Origin: Tolypocladium sp. Sup5 PDA-1
Lineage: Eukaryota; Ascomycota; Sordariomycetes; Hypocreales; Ophiocordycipitaceae
Assembly (NCBI GenBank): GCA_000750105.3
Contig: JPHH03000018.1
Coordinates: 186,001-250,000, forward strand
Direction of reading: 5' to 3'
DNA length: 64,000 nucleotides
The notes below the pieces were generated by a model. That model made no database searches and was not told the origin of the DNA. It saw only the letters and a program-made list of their open reading frames with translations. The position numbers were made by a program, and so were the translations under genes. Positions 1 to 11,050 of this stretch are shown piece by piece. Position 1 is the stretch's first letter. Each line of letters begins with the position of its first letter.

Positions 1-58
1 GAGGAATGGCTGCCGCTAGCAGGCCGAACAAGCCCGCAGCGAGAATCAAGGTCTTCAT
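1..58 (-). CDS. N-terminus of a secreted protein, cut by the left edge
   Basis: The last 58 bases before the edge, read on the minus strand, start with ATG at 58 and encode MKTLILAAGLFGLLAAA followed by Ile-Pro. This is a classic fungal signal peptide: Lys at position 2-3, a hydrophobic core, then Ala-rich cleavage site. Only 19 codons are inside the window, so the mature protein and its family cannot be named. The start is supported by the signal peptide itself and by an A-rich leader just upstream. Confidence 0.6.
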   Translation of the reverse strand, partial: MKTLILAAGLFGLLAAAIP

Positions 59-1460
59 GGTGATAGCTTGAAAGAGCAAGAAAGTGATTCGGAGACGCAT
101 GCAAACAAAGTCTGCAAGACAATGGACGTGTACTAAACTCTTGACACAAAGTCTCACGAAGGGGTAGGTATAGTCGGATCAGCGTCTTAGAGAAGTGCGA
201 CACGCATGGTGGAGCGTTTCTGTACCACGTCGTACGAAATACGGAAACATCAACTTCCGCGAAGAGACATTCAGCTGCCCAGCGAATCAAGATTCGTCTT
301 CCACCATACTGAGGTGCCTGGTCCTTGACTCGTGGAGGAATTAGAAGCAAGGCTTTTGTGAGTCGCTCATCTCTACACTGGCTAACCACCCCTTCCGCCA
401 CTTCCCCAGGACCCGAGACACGGGTCGACGCCATCGCACACCGAGCTCGCGATGTGTGGGGAAGATACAACGTCATTGCCTGTTGCTGTTCTCAGAGACC
501 GACGCTCGCTGGCCATGTTGGACCCAACCGGACAGCGACTAGACTTTGAAAAGCAACGTGCGCGACGGTGGCTGATTCACATGCGCATCGATCGATCTAT
601 AACGCAGTCGGTGGAACGCATGCCACGCATGATCTCATAATGGGTTGAAGCAGAAAGGGGGAATGAGGGGGCGATGACACTGTCTAAAGCCAGTGTCTCT
701 TCGTGGAAAGCTGTCTCTTGCTCAAAGTCAACATTTTGGTAGTCATCTGAGGCCAAGCACTTATCAAGCGTTTGCAGATCTTAAATTCAGCGTCCATCAT
801 GTAACTCAGCAACCGCATCGCCTTTCAAGCCTTCCCGCATGACCATTTCGCCTGCCTGGTGGGGATCCAGACCCTAAATGGTGCTAACCAGCGTCGAGCT
901 AAACAGTACCGCCCTTTTGATAGCTGCCGGTAAGCTGTCAAGCCGTCCTCATCCGGCAGGAGGGAGACTCGCACTGCCGCAAGGGCTACGGCCCAGCTGG
1001 CCACTCGCGTCGACAGGATATTTGTGATGTACTGTACGATAAGAACTAGGAAACAAATCTGTGACGATCGTTGCTCGGGCTTGCTCACATCCACAGCCTA
1101 AGAAACACACCACCCTGAGCCTCATGGACTGCACCATGCTAATGAACATCCCGACACCAATCGGGATTAGCACCTTTCTTCCCACAAAAGCCCGCTTGCT
1201 TTGGTGCTGCGGTTGACCTTTCGTTTTGGCGCTGGCCAATCCTCGTTCGGCTTTGTGCGAATGAGGACCAGCTCGGCGTCTCGCCAGACCTAAGACTCCG
1301 AGCCGGCGCATACGCCAGCCGGGAGGAACTTGACGTAGGCTAAAATTACAGAGACAAGACAGGTTATAAGGTAAATTGTGACAAGCGGCTACCACTTGAA
1401 GTGAATGATCCTGTCCAGGTAGTCGACAACGGCTGCTCCGTTCGAGGATCACTCCGAGCC
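59..1460. other. Intergenic, no supported gene
   Basis: Promoter side of the edge gene and 3' side of the hexosaminidase. Several open frames of 60-170 codons overlap one another on both strands here, but none shows a domain, signal peptide or splice structure that I recognise. Confidence 0.5.
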
Positions 1461-3341
1461 CTACGGCGTCGCCCCGCAGTCCCCGGCAGGACTCTGATCA
1501 CACCACAGTTGAGTAATAGGAGCGCCTCTTACTCCTCGTGCCAACATCCTTTCCCTTTGCTCTGACAAGCGTGGCCGCACCTCGTACATGGATCTGTTCG
1601 CACCAGTGTGGTCCGTCGGCCCAGACCACCAAGCCTCACCCGCAGCGGCAGCCCGGGGCCAGATGATGGTATCGAGGCTGGTCGCGTCAATCGTTTCCGT
1701 CCATACAGGTGTCTCGCCACCTAACACGTTCTTTGCGGCCTCTTCGGAAAGCCCGGCAATGGGGTCGTGCGAGTAGATGAGGCGCCAGTTCTTCGTTGGG
1801 CTGCACCAGTCGTTAAAGGGGTAACCCATTTGGAAAGCCGGGCCGTTTTCGAAGTCGATCCACTCACCGCGGCCACAGTCAAGGTACTAATGAGCCCGTC
1901 TGTTAGCACTAGCTCTTCTCAACATCTTCATGACTCTTGTGGCAGCGCTTACGTAGAAGTCGTTGCTGCTATCGATGACCTTGTGGCCACCCTCGGCTAA
2001 CTTCTTGATCGTGCCGCCTCCAAGCCATGACTGGATAACGACATCCTTTCCTACAGTCGCGTTCCACTGGAGAACCATCTCCTCCCATACGAAGGGGGTC
2101 AGTCCGTACTCGCGAACCTTGCCGTGTACATAGTCTAGGAACTTCTGCAGCAGTGGCTGGAGAGTCTCTGGGTCGTTAGTCCTGAGAGCGGGGTCCAGCA
2201 GCGAGTTATTAGCCTTGTACTCATCGCCACCGGTATGGAAGTATGCGGTATATGGGGAAATCCGGGGTAGCAGGTCTTTGAATAGAGTCGCAAGGAAGTC
2301 CTCGACGCCGGTATTATTCATTCTCAAGGCACCACAGGGTGGCTGGGCGCAGTACCACTCATACGGCTTCGCGTTGTAAGCCACGGAGAGGCCGGGATAT
2401 GCCTTCTCAATGCCTATGTGACCTGGCATGTCGATCTCCATGATAATCTGGACACCACGGTGGATACCGTACTCATACAGTCGAGCAATATCATCGGGTG
2501 AGTAAGTGAGGCCCTTGGCGTAGGCGCCTGCTTCGGCTAAGCGAGGCAGAGCAGGGACCTCAAGAGGCCACGATTGAGTTTCGGTGATATGCAGATGCAA
2601 CACGTTCATCTTGTTCATGGCCATGCCATCGATGGTTCTCTTGATATCGTTAAGCTCGAACCAGTGGCGACCCACATCGAGAAGTATGCCACGGTGCGGA
2701 AACCTTGGCGAATCCTGAATGGCAACAGGCGTGTGAGGCGTGTACCAAGCAGTGCCGGAGCTGTGCTTGAAGAAAAGTTGCGAGAAGGTCTCAAGGCCGC
2801 GGAGTACACCGATATAGGACTTGCCCTTAATGGTAGCGTGACCATCGGAAGTAACATTGAACGAATAGGATTCATCAACAGAACCAGCTTTAGCCTTGAA
2901 GGTGTTTTTGTTATCCATTTCGGTTTGTATGATCTGCAGAGACTTGAGGCGATTTGAATGAGCTTCAGCCATATATGGCTCATAGTTCGAGTCGCGCTCG
3001 CGGAGCATCCAGGGAACCAATCCTTGCTGAAAAATGGCATCTAAAGCACGCGAGACACCTCCCTGAAGGATTTCCTTGCTACTGAACTTTGAACCAGCAG
3101 GCGGGTTGTAGCCAGTGGTATAGCTGATCTGTTGATTCATCCGGTATTAGTGAACTGTATGAAGTATGGGGTGGGGGTAGATCAGAGTCCACAGTACAGG
3201 TTCTCTGTTGTAAGTTACTTTGACCCCTTGGTCAATAAAAAGGAATTTATCGCCGGTTGTCGTAATTTTGGGGACCGGCCAAAGGGCATGAGCCTGGCCA
3301 AGTGCCAGGGCGGCCACAGCGAGGAGTGCATTTCGTAACAT
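1461..3341 (-). CDS. Secreted beta-N-acetylhexosaminidase, GH20 (three exons)
   Basis: Exons 3341-3198, 3128-1953 and 1886-1461, all joined in phase 0, give 581 residues. Residues 1-19 are a signal peptide ending in HA. The GH20 N-terminal domain follows, then the TIM barrel. The catalytic pair sits in HTGGDEY (Asp350-Glu351), and the substrate-binding strand reads HLHITETQSW. Intron 1 has GT..CACTAAT..CAACAG; intron 2 is GTAAGC..CATTAG and its removal gives YLDCGRGEW, a conserved GH20 segment. The length matches fungal secreted enzymes. The enzyme releases terminal GlcNAc from chitin oligomers in the wall or outside the cell. Glu in place of the usual Asp in HITE-TQSW is a small oddity. The next gene on the same strand is an extracellular esterase. 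Confidence 0.93.
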
Positions 3342-4638
3342 GGCGGATTGACGAGCACCGCACGATATCCGCCAAAGAGAGTGAAGACTGGATGGCAGTG
3401 GAGTTCAGAGTGTACGGGTTTACGGATTCGTGTAAGTAACGTCCGATTGTTAACCTCAGCGCTACGTGGGGGACGACGTTTAGCGTGGACGGGTAACGTT
3501 ACGGAAGCTACGTCATGCGGGGGTACGGGACCATCTCTCGTAGGGTTAAGCTTACAGAGTCGCGACAACCTTCAAAGACGACGGCACTGGCGCTTCTGTG
3601 TAGACGCAAGGTTGGTTGAGGCAATCTTTACGGCACGTGCGTCTTCAATGTGGTGCCATGGATCTCCCCATGAATAATTCGTGGACCTTGTCAATCTCTA
3701 TGAAGCGGCAAATGTACAGACGGAGGATTCAGACAGATCTTTGAGGTCAAGAGCCCGCTTGCGCGGCCGAGAGTTGGCGAGAAGAGGAACGAGGAGGACA
3801 GGAACGATCTTCCCCCGTACCTAGACCGTGCAAAAGAATAGAAGCCGGCTCGTGGAATCCGAGTTTTCTGAAGAAAGGCTCTGTTTCGTAACTTGCCGGT
3901 CGCCTATAGTCGCGGCTGCATGATAATACTTTCCTCTGTGTAGTACCAACCTACACTGCAAAGTAAGGTTAACTAGCTGTGAACGTGGGACGCTTAGTCG
4001 ACAGAGTTCCCGGGGCAGATGTATTTGCAAAGATCTGCTACGTATTATGTGTCTAACTATTTTGGCTATAAACACTATCGCCCAAGTAGCCGTCGCATTA
4101 CATAGTCCCAGGCCTTAATTTTAGGATCACATTGAGTAGCACCGAATCTGTCATGTACTCAATTTCCAAGCCAAACCACATCCCTACAGGATGTTAACTA
4201 GATTCTAACAAGCAGTTCTCTGTATAATATTTGCTTGATTGAGTTATTGCTTTAACAACAGGCGTATTGCTCTATATTAATCTGAATCTAGTGTCTTGCC
4301 GGCCTTAGCGGAATTGGTTTAAAGACGAGCCTGAAGATGCTACTCCTAGTACAAGATAATGCTCTCAATGAAATGAATCGAATTAAAAACAGTCCTTAGA
4401 GAAAGATGGACTTGATCTTATATGCCTGATTAACTCTGTCGTCGTTCTCGGTGTAATCTTGCGTCGTAATCTTAAGATACTCGTGCCAAATGCCTCATGC
4501 TGTAAGGAAGGGACTTAGTATATTTAAATGGCCTGACTATAAACGAAAGACTGACAGTGTTTTCGTGTCCCCAGTAATCATTTTGCCGAAGCCTTCCAGA
4601 ACCCCCCTTCTTTCCAGGGCCTTTACCCCGCCCTACTT
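3342..4638. other. Intergenic; hexosaminidase promoter and an AT-rich stretch
   Basis: No gene is supported. From about 4080 to 4560 the sequence becomes clearly AT-rich with many stop codons in all frames, in contrast with the GC-rich genes on both sides. Confidence 0.5.
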
Positions 4639-6393
4639 CTAGAAGTAGAGCGACTTTGTGTTATCCTTCATGTACTGGTAGCTTTCATTCCTGAAATTGT
4701 CGTCCCTAAGCGTGTTCAGTCCCAGCTGGATCCATAGCAGCTTCTTGTTCTCCGTCCACTTCGGCCACGACAGGAATCCCCCGTTGCCCACGCCCACGCC
4801 GACGTTGGGGTCCTGGTTGTGCAAGAAGTTCAAGTAGTATGTGCGGCTGCTCCTGGCCGGATGGCCGGTCCCCGAGAACATCATATTAACGTCTGAGCCG
4901 TGCGCGGTACCCGCGTAATTAAAGGGTAGCACGCTGTAATGAAAGGAGTTGAGATACGACCACACCGGCACGTCCGGGTTCGCCCCGACCGCGGTTTCAA
5001 TAGAGAGGCGGCGCGCGAGAGTAAAGACAATATCGCCGAGCAGGGCGGCAACCCGCTTGAAGCCGCGGCCCTTTCCATAGATGTCGTTGTAAAATTCGTT
5101 GAAGTCGCCGGTGCGGAACGGGCTGCCAGCGGGTGACTCGGGACTGTACGTATTGACGAATTGAGTAACCTGGCTTTCGTTGGAGTGGGCAAAGTAGTAC
5201 GTGGATAAGTACTCCACAAAGGCCTCTGTCGAAGTCAGGTCGGTCTGGGCAAGGGAAAAGATGGTACCCTCGTCCTCCTGGTCGCCAATAATCATTGGTA
5301 CAGCATGATATCGGCCTTCGCTAACAAGCACATCAGGGCTGTTTGTGAGAGCCGTCCCATCAGGCCGCGGCAGATAAGACAGGGCGAGCGCAGAATATGA
5401 TCCAATCCGCGGCACTGAGTTGGATGCCTCGAGGAAGGTCTCGTACGGAAGGCCGCGAAGACACTCCAAGGTATCGTCCTCGTCCTTGCACCCAGACCTC
5501 TCTACAACGGTGTCATAGATTGCCTGAGCCTTTGGGCAGTCAACGGGATCTGTAGGCGTAGCAGCACCCGAGTTCATGATGGCTCCGCGGAACAGCGACT
5601 TGCCATTGTATGTGGCGTTCCCGTCGTATAGGAGCATCTGGTCGAAGACAGAGATGGCGCCGGCAGACTGGCCCCAGATAGTGACCTTTTCTGGGTCGCC
5701 GCCAAAGGATGCAATATTATCGGCCACCCACTCGAGTCCCAGGCGCTGGTCGAGAAGGCCAAGGTTGGCGCTGCCATCCTCGAGGATCTCGGCGCCGCCC
5801 AAGAAGCCAAATCCAGCGACGCGGTAGTTGACAGCCACGAAGATAAACGCCTGGCCTTGGGTCGCCGCAAACTCGATCATCTTGTCGGCGTTGAACTCTT
5901 GAGTGCTTCCAAACACGAAGCCGCCGCCGAAGATCCAGAAGAGCACAGGTAGGCGGTCGTCAGGCGTGGTGCCTTTGGGTCGCTGCACAGAGATTGTCAG
6001 ACAATCTTCCTGTCCCGCGGCTGCATTGGCGCGGAACATAGGCAAATCCATTGCTTCGGGAGCGGCTTTCTGGATGGCGTCGCGGGACTCTGCATCCGGG
6101 AAGATGGGCATCTGCGGACACTGAGCAGCAATTCCTGTGGCATCGAATGTCCCCAAGTCCCGAGAGAGCTTCGTGGGTGGCTTGAGACGCAACGGCCCAA
6201 CGGGGGGGTCTGCATATGGAATGCCATTAAAAGTTTCGACGATTAAGGCGGTGCCGATAACAGTGCCCGAAGGCAGTGCGACTGTGACGCTGTTGGCACG
6301 CTTCCGGAGTGTCGAGTCCGGCACAGGTCCAGGCGCTGCGAGGGCTGCTGCGACGAGATTGAACGCCAAAGAGGCGCTGCCGAGGAGCTTCAT
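4639..6393 (-). CDS. Secreted carboxylesterase/lipase, type B
   Basis: One exon of 584 residues. Residues 1-20 form a signal peptide (..AAALAAP), followed by a short propeptide ending in a Kex2-like RKR at 30-32. The alpha/beta-hydrolase fold of the type-B carboxylesterase family is clear: the oxyanion-hole segment IFGGGFVFG, the nucleophile Ser243 in GQSAGA (family usual GESAG), an acidic residue in GDQEDEGT, and the His in GTAHGSD. Paired Cys residues typical of secreted members are present. It should hydrolyse lipid or xenobiotic esters outside the cell; the exact substrate cannot be read from sequence. A single long exon is usual for this family. Gln instead of Glu before the nucleophile is common in some fungal members and is not a sign of decay. 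Confidence 0.92.
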   Translation of the reverse strand: MKLLGSASLAFNLVAAALAAPGPVPDSTLRKRANSVTVALPSGTVIGTALIVETFNGIPYADPPVGPLRLKPPTKLSRDLGTFDATGIAAQCPQMPIFPDAESRDAIQKAAPEAMDLPMFRANAAAGQEDCLTISVQRPKGTTPDDRLPVLFWIFGGGFVFGSTQEFNADKMIEFAATQGQAFIFVAVNYRVAGFGFLGGAEILEDGSANLGLLDQRLGLEWVADNIASFGGDPEKVTIWGQSAGAISVFDQMLLYDGNATYNGKSLFRGAIMNSGAATPTDPVDCPKAQAIYDTVVERSGCKDEDDTLECLRGLPYETFLEASNSVPRIGSYSALALSYLPRPDGTALTNSPDVLVSEGRYHAVPMIIGDQEDEGTIFSLAQTDLTSTEAFVEYLSTYYFAHSNESQVTQFVNTYSPESPAGSPFRTGDFNEFYNDIYGKGRGFKRVAALLGDIVFTLARRLSIETAVGANPDVPVWSYLNSFHYSVLPFNYAGTAHGSDVNMMFSGTGHPARSSRTYYLNFLHNQDPNVGVGVGNGGFLSWPKWTENKKLLWIQLGLNTLRDDNFRNESYQYMKDNTKSLYF

Positions 6394-9344
6394 ATTGCGG
6401 ATATTTATAAGAGCAGAAAGACCTTATTGAAAGCTGCTGGTAGGATGGGAATGAGGTTGCCCTAACCGGCTCTACTCCTCCCGCCTGTTTGGGCGACGCC
6501 TGAGGGTTTATATATTCGCTCCTGGCAGCTCGATCGGTCAACATTACCTTACTTTCTCCATCTTTACTCTCACCATACATGGCCAGGTTTGTAGCTTGCT
6601 TCTTACCAGTACCAAGTAGGGATGTGCATGGAGAACGCCTAACAGATCCAGACCCTGGGTACAAGAGCATGTGGTACGAAGTAGGTAGGTAAAGTTGCAC
6701 AAGTGAATGTTATGCCACCTCATATGGTACTGGTCTACTTCATAACCGGCAGAGGCAAGGCCGAGATGCCTTTACTAAGAAGTCTCTTGACACGGCTGAT
6801 TGATGTCTCAGGGCATAAGGACCAATGCCGTAAGTTGGTCGCAATTGCTTTTGGCTCTTGACTTGCCATCACTGCAGATGAGCCGCCACAGTACAAAGTA
6901 CGCACAGAGATCTAATGTTTATGTTCAGTACAGTGCTGCCGTAAAGCTCGTTGCACTGACCATCCCTCTGTAACATGCTTAGTTGTTGAGTCTGGATGTA
7001 GAAAACCTACTACGCCTAGCACGTTACATAAGGAGGGCCTGGAGCCGTCCTGTAAGCAGTAGGAAAGCACATTTGTAGATTGGCAAGCAATCATAATGCG
7101 CCAGGAATGCTACTTTCCAGCTTACCATCCATGCATGGCAACACGGCACAAGACGGCGCAACAGCGCCACGTTGTCTCATTGTCTCGTTGTCGCAGCGCG
7201 GTCTGTGTTCCGTATTTAGAGCTTACTATCTTTCGAAAGCACGGAGAAAAGAATAAAGGCGACCGAAGAAGCCCGAGACACTTGTTTCCTGTTTGGAGAT
7301 GCGATGCGACGTCGCCGCTCGCCCCAGATGTGAGGAGTCACTTTTTTTTTACACCGGCAATTCGATCCAGAGACATTAGGCGTCCCCAGATGACGTATTA
7401 CGGCATATTACACTTGCATGAAGGACCAGATGGGTACGATGGACGGTAAACTCTGTCGCTCACCCAACGGGAACTCACATTGCCATCGAACACTTCAGGA
7501 CCATTATCGTATATGTATTTATTTATCTCAAGGCATATCTTTAAGATGGTGGGCCACTATTATGTGCTGCTTGTTGGGTTCAAATCACGCGACGTGAAGT
7601 TGATTGGGTTTTGAACCAAGCTGCCTGCCGACAACGGCATTCACGTCCATCAAGCCTCCAAGGCAATCAATGTCTATGGCTAATTACGCAAACTTTTGAA
7701 CAATAGTTCCAGTTCCAACCAATACGTTTTGCGTCGGTAGAGATTCCATGTCGAAGCTCTAAGCTCAACGTTCCATCCTGAAAAGGTCCCAGGCAACCAC
7801 TCTGTCTAGTAGACAAACGTCGTGACGCCGATGCCATCTCCAAGACAGTCGGCTGGCTCACAATCAAAGAGATCTGTCCATACTCACAGGCCCTCTGACC
7901 TAAGCCACGTGTGTACATCGCCAGAGATACGTTTCAGCGACCATCTCCAATGCAGTGGATGTGTTGCCCAACGCCAATGTCACCCCACAAAGTACCAAGC
8001 AAGTGGAAACGGTCTCCGTTCATGCGCTTCCCGCTGTCCAATGGACCCATACGATGTGCAGAGTTATTCTGGCTTAAATCCAATGCTCCAATGTCCACAA
8101 AATACAAAAGAAAGCAAGTGAGCATTTTCAGCTGTGGTCAACAAGCCCGGTGGAACTACAGCCCCCTAAAGTCTCCCTCCGATACGATGCCGGTCCTGGC
8201 AGTGTGGGCTTGGAGGCAACCCTTGCCGTAATGAGGGCAGCTGTCAGTGAGACAGTTTCGTCATCATTCTAAATGTAGCGGGGAATGATGTTCTCGAAAC
8301 AGTTCCACATGCCTTTGAGTCCTCCAACGGTGAACACGTTCGCTACTTGTAGCGATCGATGGCTGTTTCGATGAGTGCGATCAACAAACAGGTAGGCAAA
8401 CAGGTCGGTAGCGTCCACGTTACCAGAAGCCGCTTTGGTATCAACTAATTCCGTCGCAGCTCTGGGCATTCTCTTCGTCCGCTGGCTTCGGCGTTCGACG
8501 GCCCACGGTGATCCTGCCCACGTGGCGCGACCGATCTAACTGCTGCTGACACTTGACCTCGTCGTCCTGGCCCGTTGTCTTGTGAACGGGTCAGCCGTGG
8601 ACGAAACCATCCACACTGGGGTGGATGCAGCTGATCAAGCAGTGGCCCTTCCCCGCTATAAGTGGCCTTTCCTTGCCACAATTACCGCAAAGCAAGTCGG
8701 CCGAATTTTTTTATTAGCAGCGTCTTATTAACTCGGCCCGTCATGCCCTCAGCTTTTGCCTTTGCCTTGTTGTCCTTAGAGTATCTATAGATACTGTGAC
8801 TAATACACGTGTCCTACTATCATAGATTCAACTGTTCAAGACACCCGAGGTCATACTTTGTAGACATCATTAAGATCGTCTTCCGTTACCCAGAGAAGTA
8901 CGAAGTAGTAGCCAAGGACAAGGAATAAGTCTCTCACTTGATCCAGAATAGATGATTACCTCCGCATGCCACGCCATAAGTCATCCCTTATTCCCTTCTA
9001 TGACGGTTATCGACTAGCCGCTGAGGTATCGTTGATATAGACAAGCTTCTTCCAGAAAATAGCATCCACTTTCACAATCGCAAACCTTAGCAGAGGCCAG
9101 TATTGCACTCTTGTTCGCAACATGTTTCTTGTTTAAGGGCATAATGGTCTAATGGACACAAAATACGTTAGAGTAGTCGAGAGGGGCTACGGGGTTGAAC
9201 GTGTCTGCTCCAGGCTGTTTTCCTCAGTGCGCACCTCGATTGCTCCGCTACCTAAAGCCCCGGATCTAAGTACTCTATAAACAAGCAATGCTGCCTGATA
9301 CGGCTCAGACCGAGGCGTAGTAAGCTCGTCTTGTAAGTGGCAGG
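6394..9344. other. Long intergenic stretch without a recognisable gene
   Basis: Nearly 3 kb. The part next to 6393 is the esterase promoter. Between 7667 and 8469 the minus strand has a chain of short open frames in different phases, which could be an old decayed gene, but I could not match it to any family. Nothing else is supported. Confidence 0.45.
6507..6514 (-). promoter_or_regulatory. TATA-like box of the carboxylesterase gene
   Basis: TATATAAA on the minus strand, 114 bases upstream of the esterase ATG at 6393. Position and sequence fit a core promoter; there is no expression evidence. Confidence 0.4.
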
Positions 9345-10303
9345 CTAGAGCACGCGCACCCAGAACTTGAAGCGCAAGGTATCTTTGTCCTCCCAAGACC
9401 AAAGATTGTAGTATGCTGGATCCATGCCGTTGGCGGAGCCCCATGTACCCCATTCAGTGTGAACCTCGAACTGCATTCCGGCCTTTTTGCCAATGTCCTT
9501 CCACATCTGCTGAAAGCTGTCCGAATCATGGTTGAAGAAGGTAGGAAGACGTCCGTTACTCTCGTTCTCCTTCGTGGGCTTGTATAGGTAATTCTGTACC
9601 TCTTTGGCCTTGGTAGCCCCATGCTGTCGTCCAAGTATCAGACGTCCTTTTTGGTGTTTCAACAGCCCCAGGAGCGCGGTTGCCGCCTTCTTCTGACCTT
9701 CCAGGTCAAAGAGATGTAGAAAAGAGCCGACGTGAATTATATCGAAATCATTTGATCTCTCTTGGCGTAGCTGATCGTTTTCGTCGAAGATGTTGGCTGC
9801 GTAGAACGGGGACTTGATCTTATCCTTATCACAGAAAAGGTCGAATCCGAGATCTAGAAATGTCGAGTTGAGTTCTGCGCCGCAAAGGTTCTCAGCCGGC
9901 GCTCCATCGACGATCAAGGCTCGAATGTCGTGGCCGAAACAGCACCCAAAATCAAGGAGCTTCTCCCTATTCTTGAGACGCTGCAGAACTTCATCATAGA
10001 GAGGCGAATCTGGAAGAGAGAAGTCCAAGAAACGAAACAGCCCAATGCAAGGGTATGGGGATGAGGTCCAAGCTTTCTCGCGCTACGAATAGATTTTGTT
10101 AGGAAACGAAAACACCCAAAGGTAAACGGGTTTCTCACAATCTTCATGATATGGTCCTTGACTTCGTCTTGCTTCAGGCCGGCATGGGTGACGAGCACAC
10201 GCTCAGCTAGTGGGGGAATGCGTTCGAGTGAATCCAAGTACCAAGGGATCCCATTCTTTGGGTTGCCTTGGTTGGAAACGTCGCTCGTAATCATAGAGGC
10301 CAT
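9345..10303 (-). CDS. SAM-dependent methyltransferase, AusD/Trt5-like (two exons)
   Basis: Exons 10303-10139 and 10082-9345 give 300 residues. The intron (GTGAGA..TTCGTAG) splices HIMKI to REKAWTSSPYPCIG, restoring the motif PYPCIGLFRFLD that marks this family. The SAM-binding motif I is LLDFGCCFGHDIR near residue 98, followed by the acidic strand end and HVGSFLHLF. Relatives are the small O-methyltransferases found in fungal meroterpenoid clusters (AusD, Trt5), which methylate a carboxyl group before cyclisation, though many homologues stand outside any cluster. The divergent neighbour is a drug-type MFS exporter, suggesting a product that is methylated and exported. No PKS or prenyltransferase lies beside it. 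Family assignment is from motifs; the substrate is unknown. Confidence 0.85.
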
Positions 10304-11050
10304 CTTTGAAGTGTAAGAGGTGTCATGTGAGTCGTGCCAATGCTCGAATAGCCTTGCTTGCTGCTCATCAGGACGAACATATGCGCCGGAGAATCTTTAT
10401 ATACCCAGAGCGACACACCTGTGGGATTATCCTGCACTGACATGGCTGACATGGTCACGCCCGAGACAAATCCGACGAGGGAGGTCCGACGGGACAACTC
10501 CGACGAGGCAGTTCGTCCCATTCACCCCATCGATCGCCGATATGGCACCTTCCTGACACAGTCAAGTTATGAGTGAAATACAAGGATCCAATTCTAGGTG
10601 CCGCGAAATGAGGTCATTCCCCGCGCATCGTACGAATTGCCGATGCCGTAGCTACTCGGGCCGGCAAAATTAGGTTTGCTAGTACCGCAGTTTAGTTATC
10701 TGATCCGTTCACGGTTATCTGATCCGTCCCTGGGCCCATTAAAATACAACATAGTCGCGTGATGGATAACCCTTTTCCGTCTCATCTTGCTTCCATTGGC
10801 TGGCCTGCGTTGCATTGAGGGAATAGGTAATTACTGGGTTTTACGTACGGTTTACGTCACTTATTGACATGCGTGGACTTCATTTCATGTAGCACAATCT
10901 CAGGGCTTTTCAGCTTTGTTTATTAAAATACACACCTTATGCTCAACCCCTTCACCGTGTCGAACATGACCTCGTGTGCGGCAAGTTTACCCTCTAGGCT
11001 ACTGTTCACTCGTTTGCAACATCTGTCTCAGCAGGAACTGAGTCCTTACT
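10304..11050. promoter_or_regulatory. Divergent promoter between methyltransferase and MFS transporter
   Basis: About 750 bases separate two divergent ATGs (10303 minus, 11051 plus). The arrangement suggests shared control. No binding site that I can name was found; an AT-rich segment lies around 10910-10940. Confidence 0.4.

Noticed and set aside
949..1452. 167-codon minus-strand frame after the hexosaminidase
   Set aside because: Composition is rich in Arg, Cys and Trp with no domain; looks like chance.
7667..8469. Chain of short minus-strand frames
   Set aside because: Possibly an old pseudogene, but no segment could be tied to a family.
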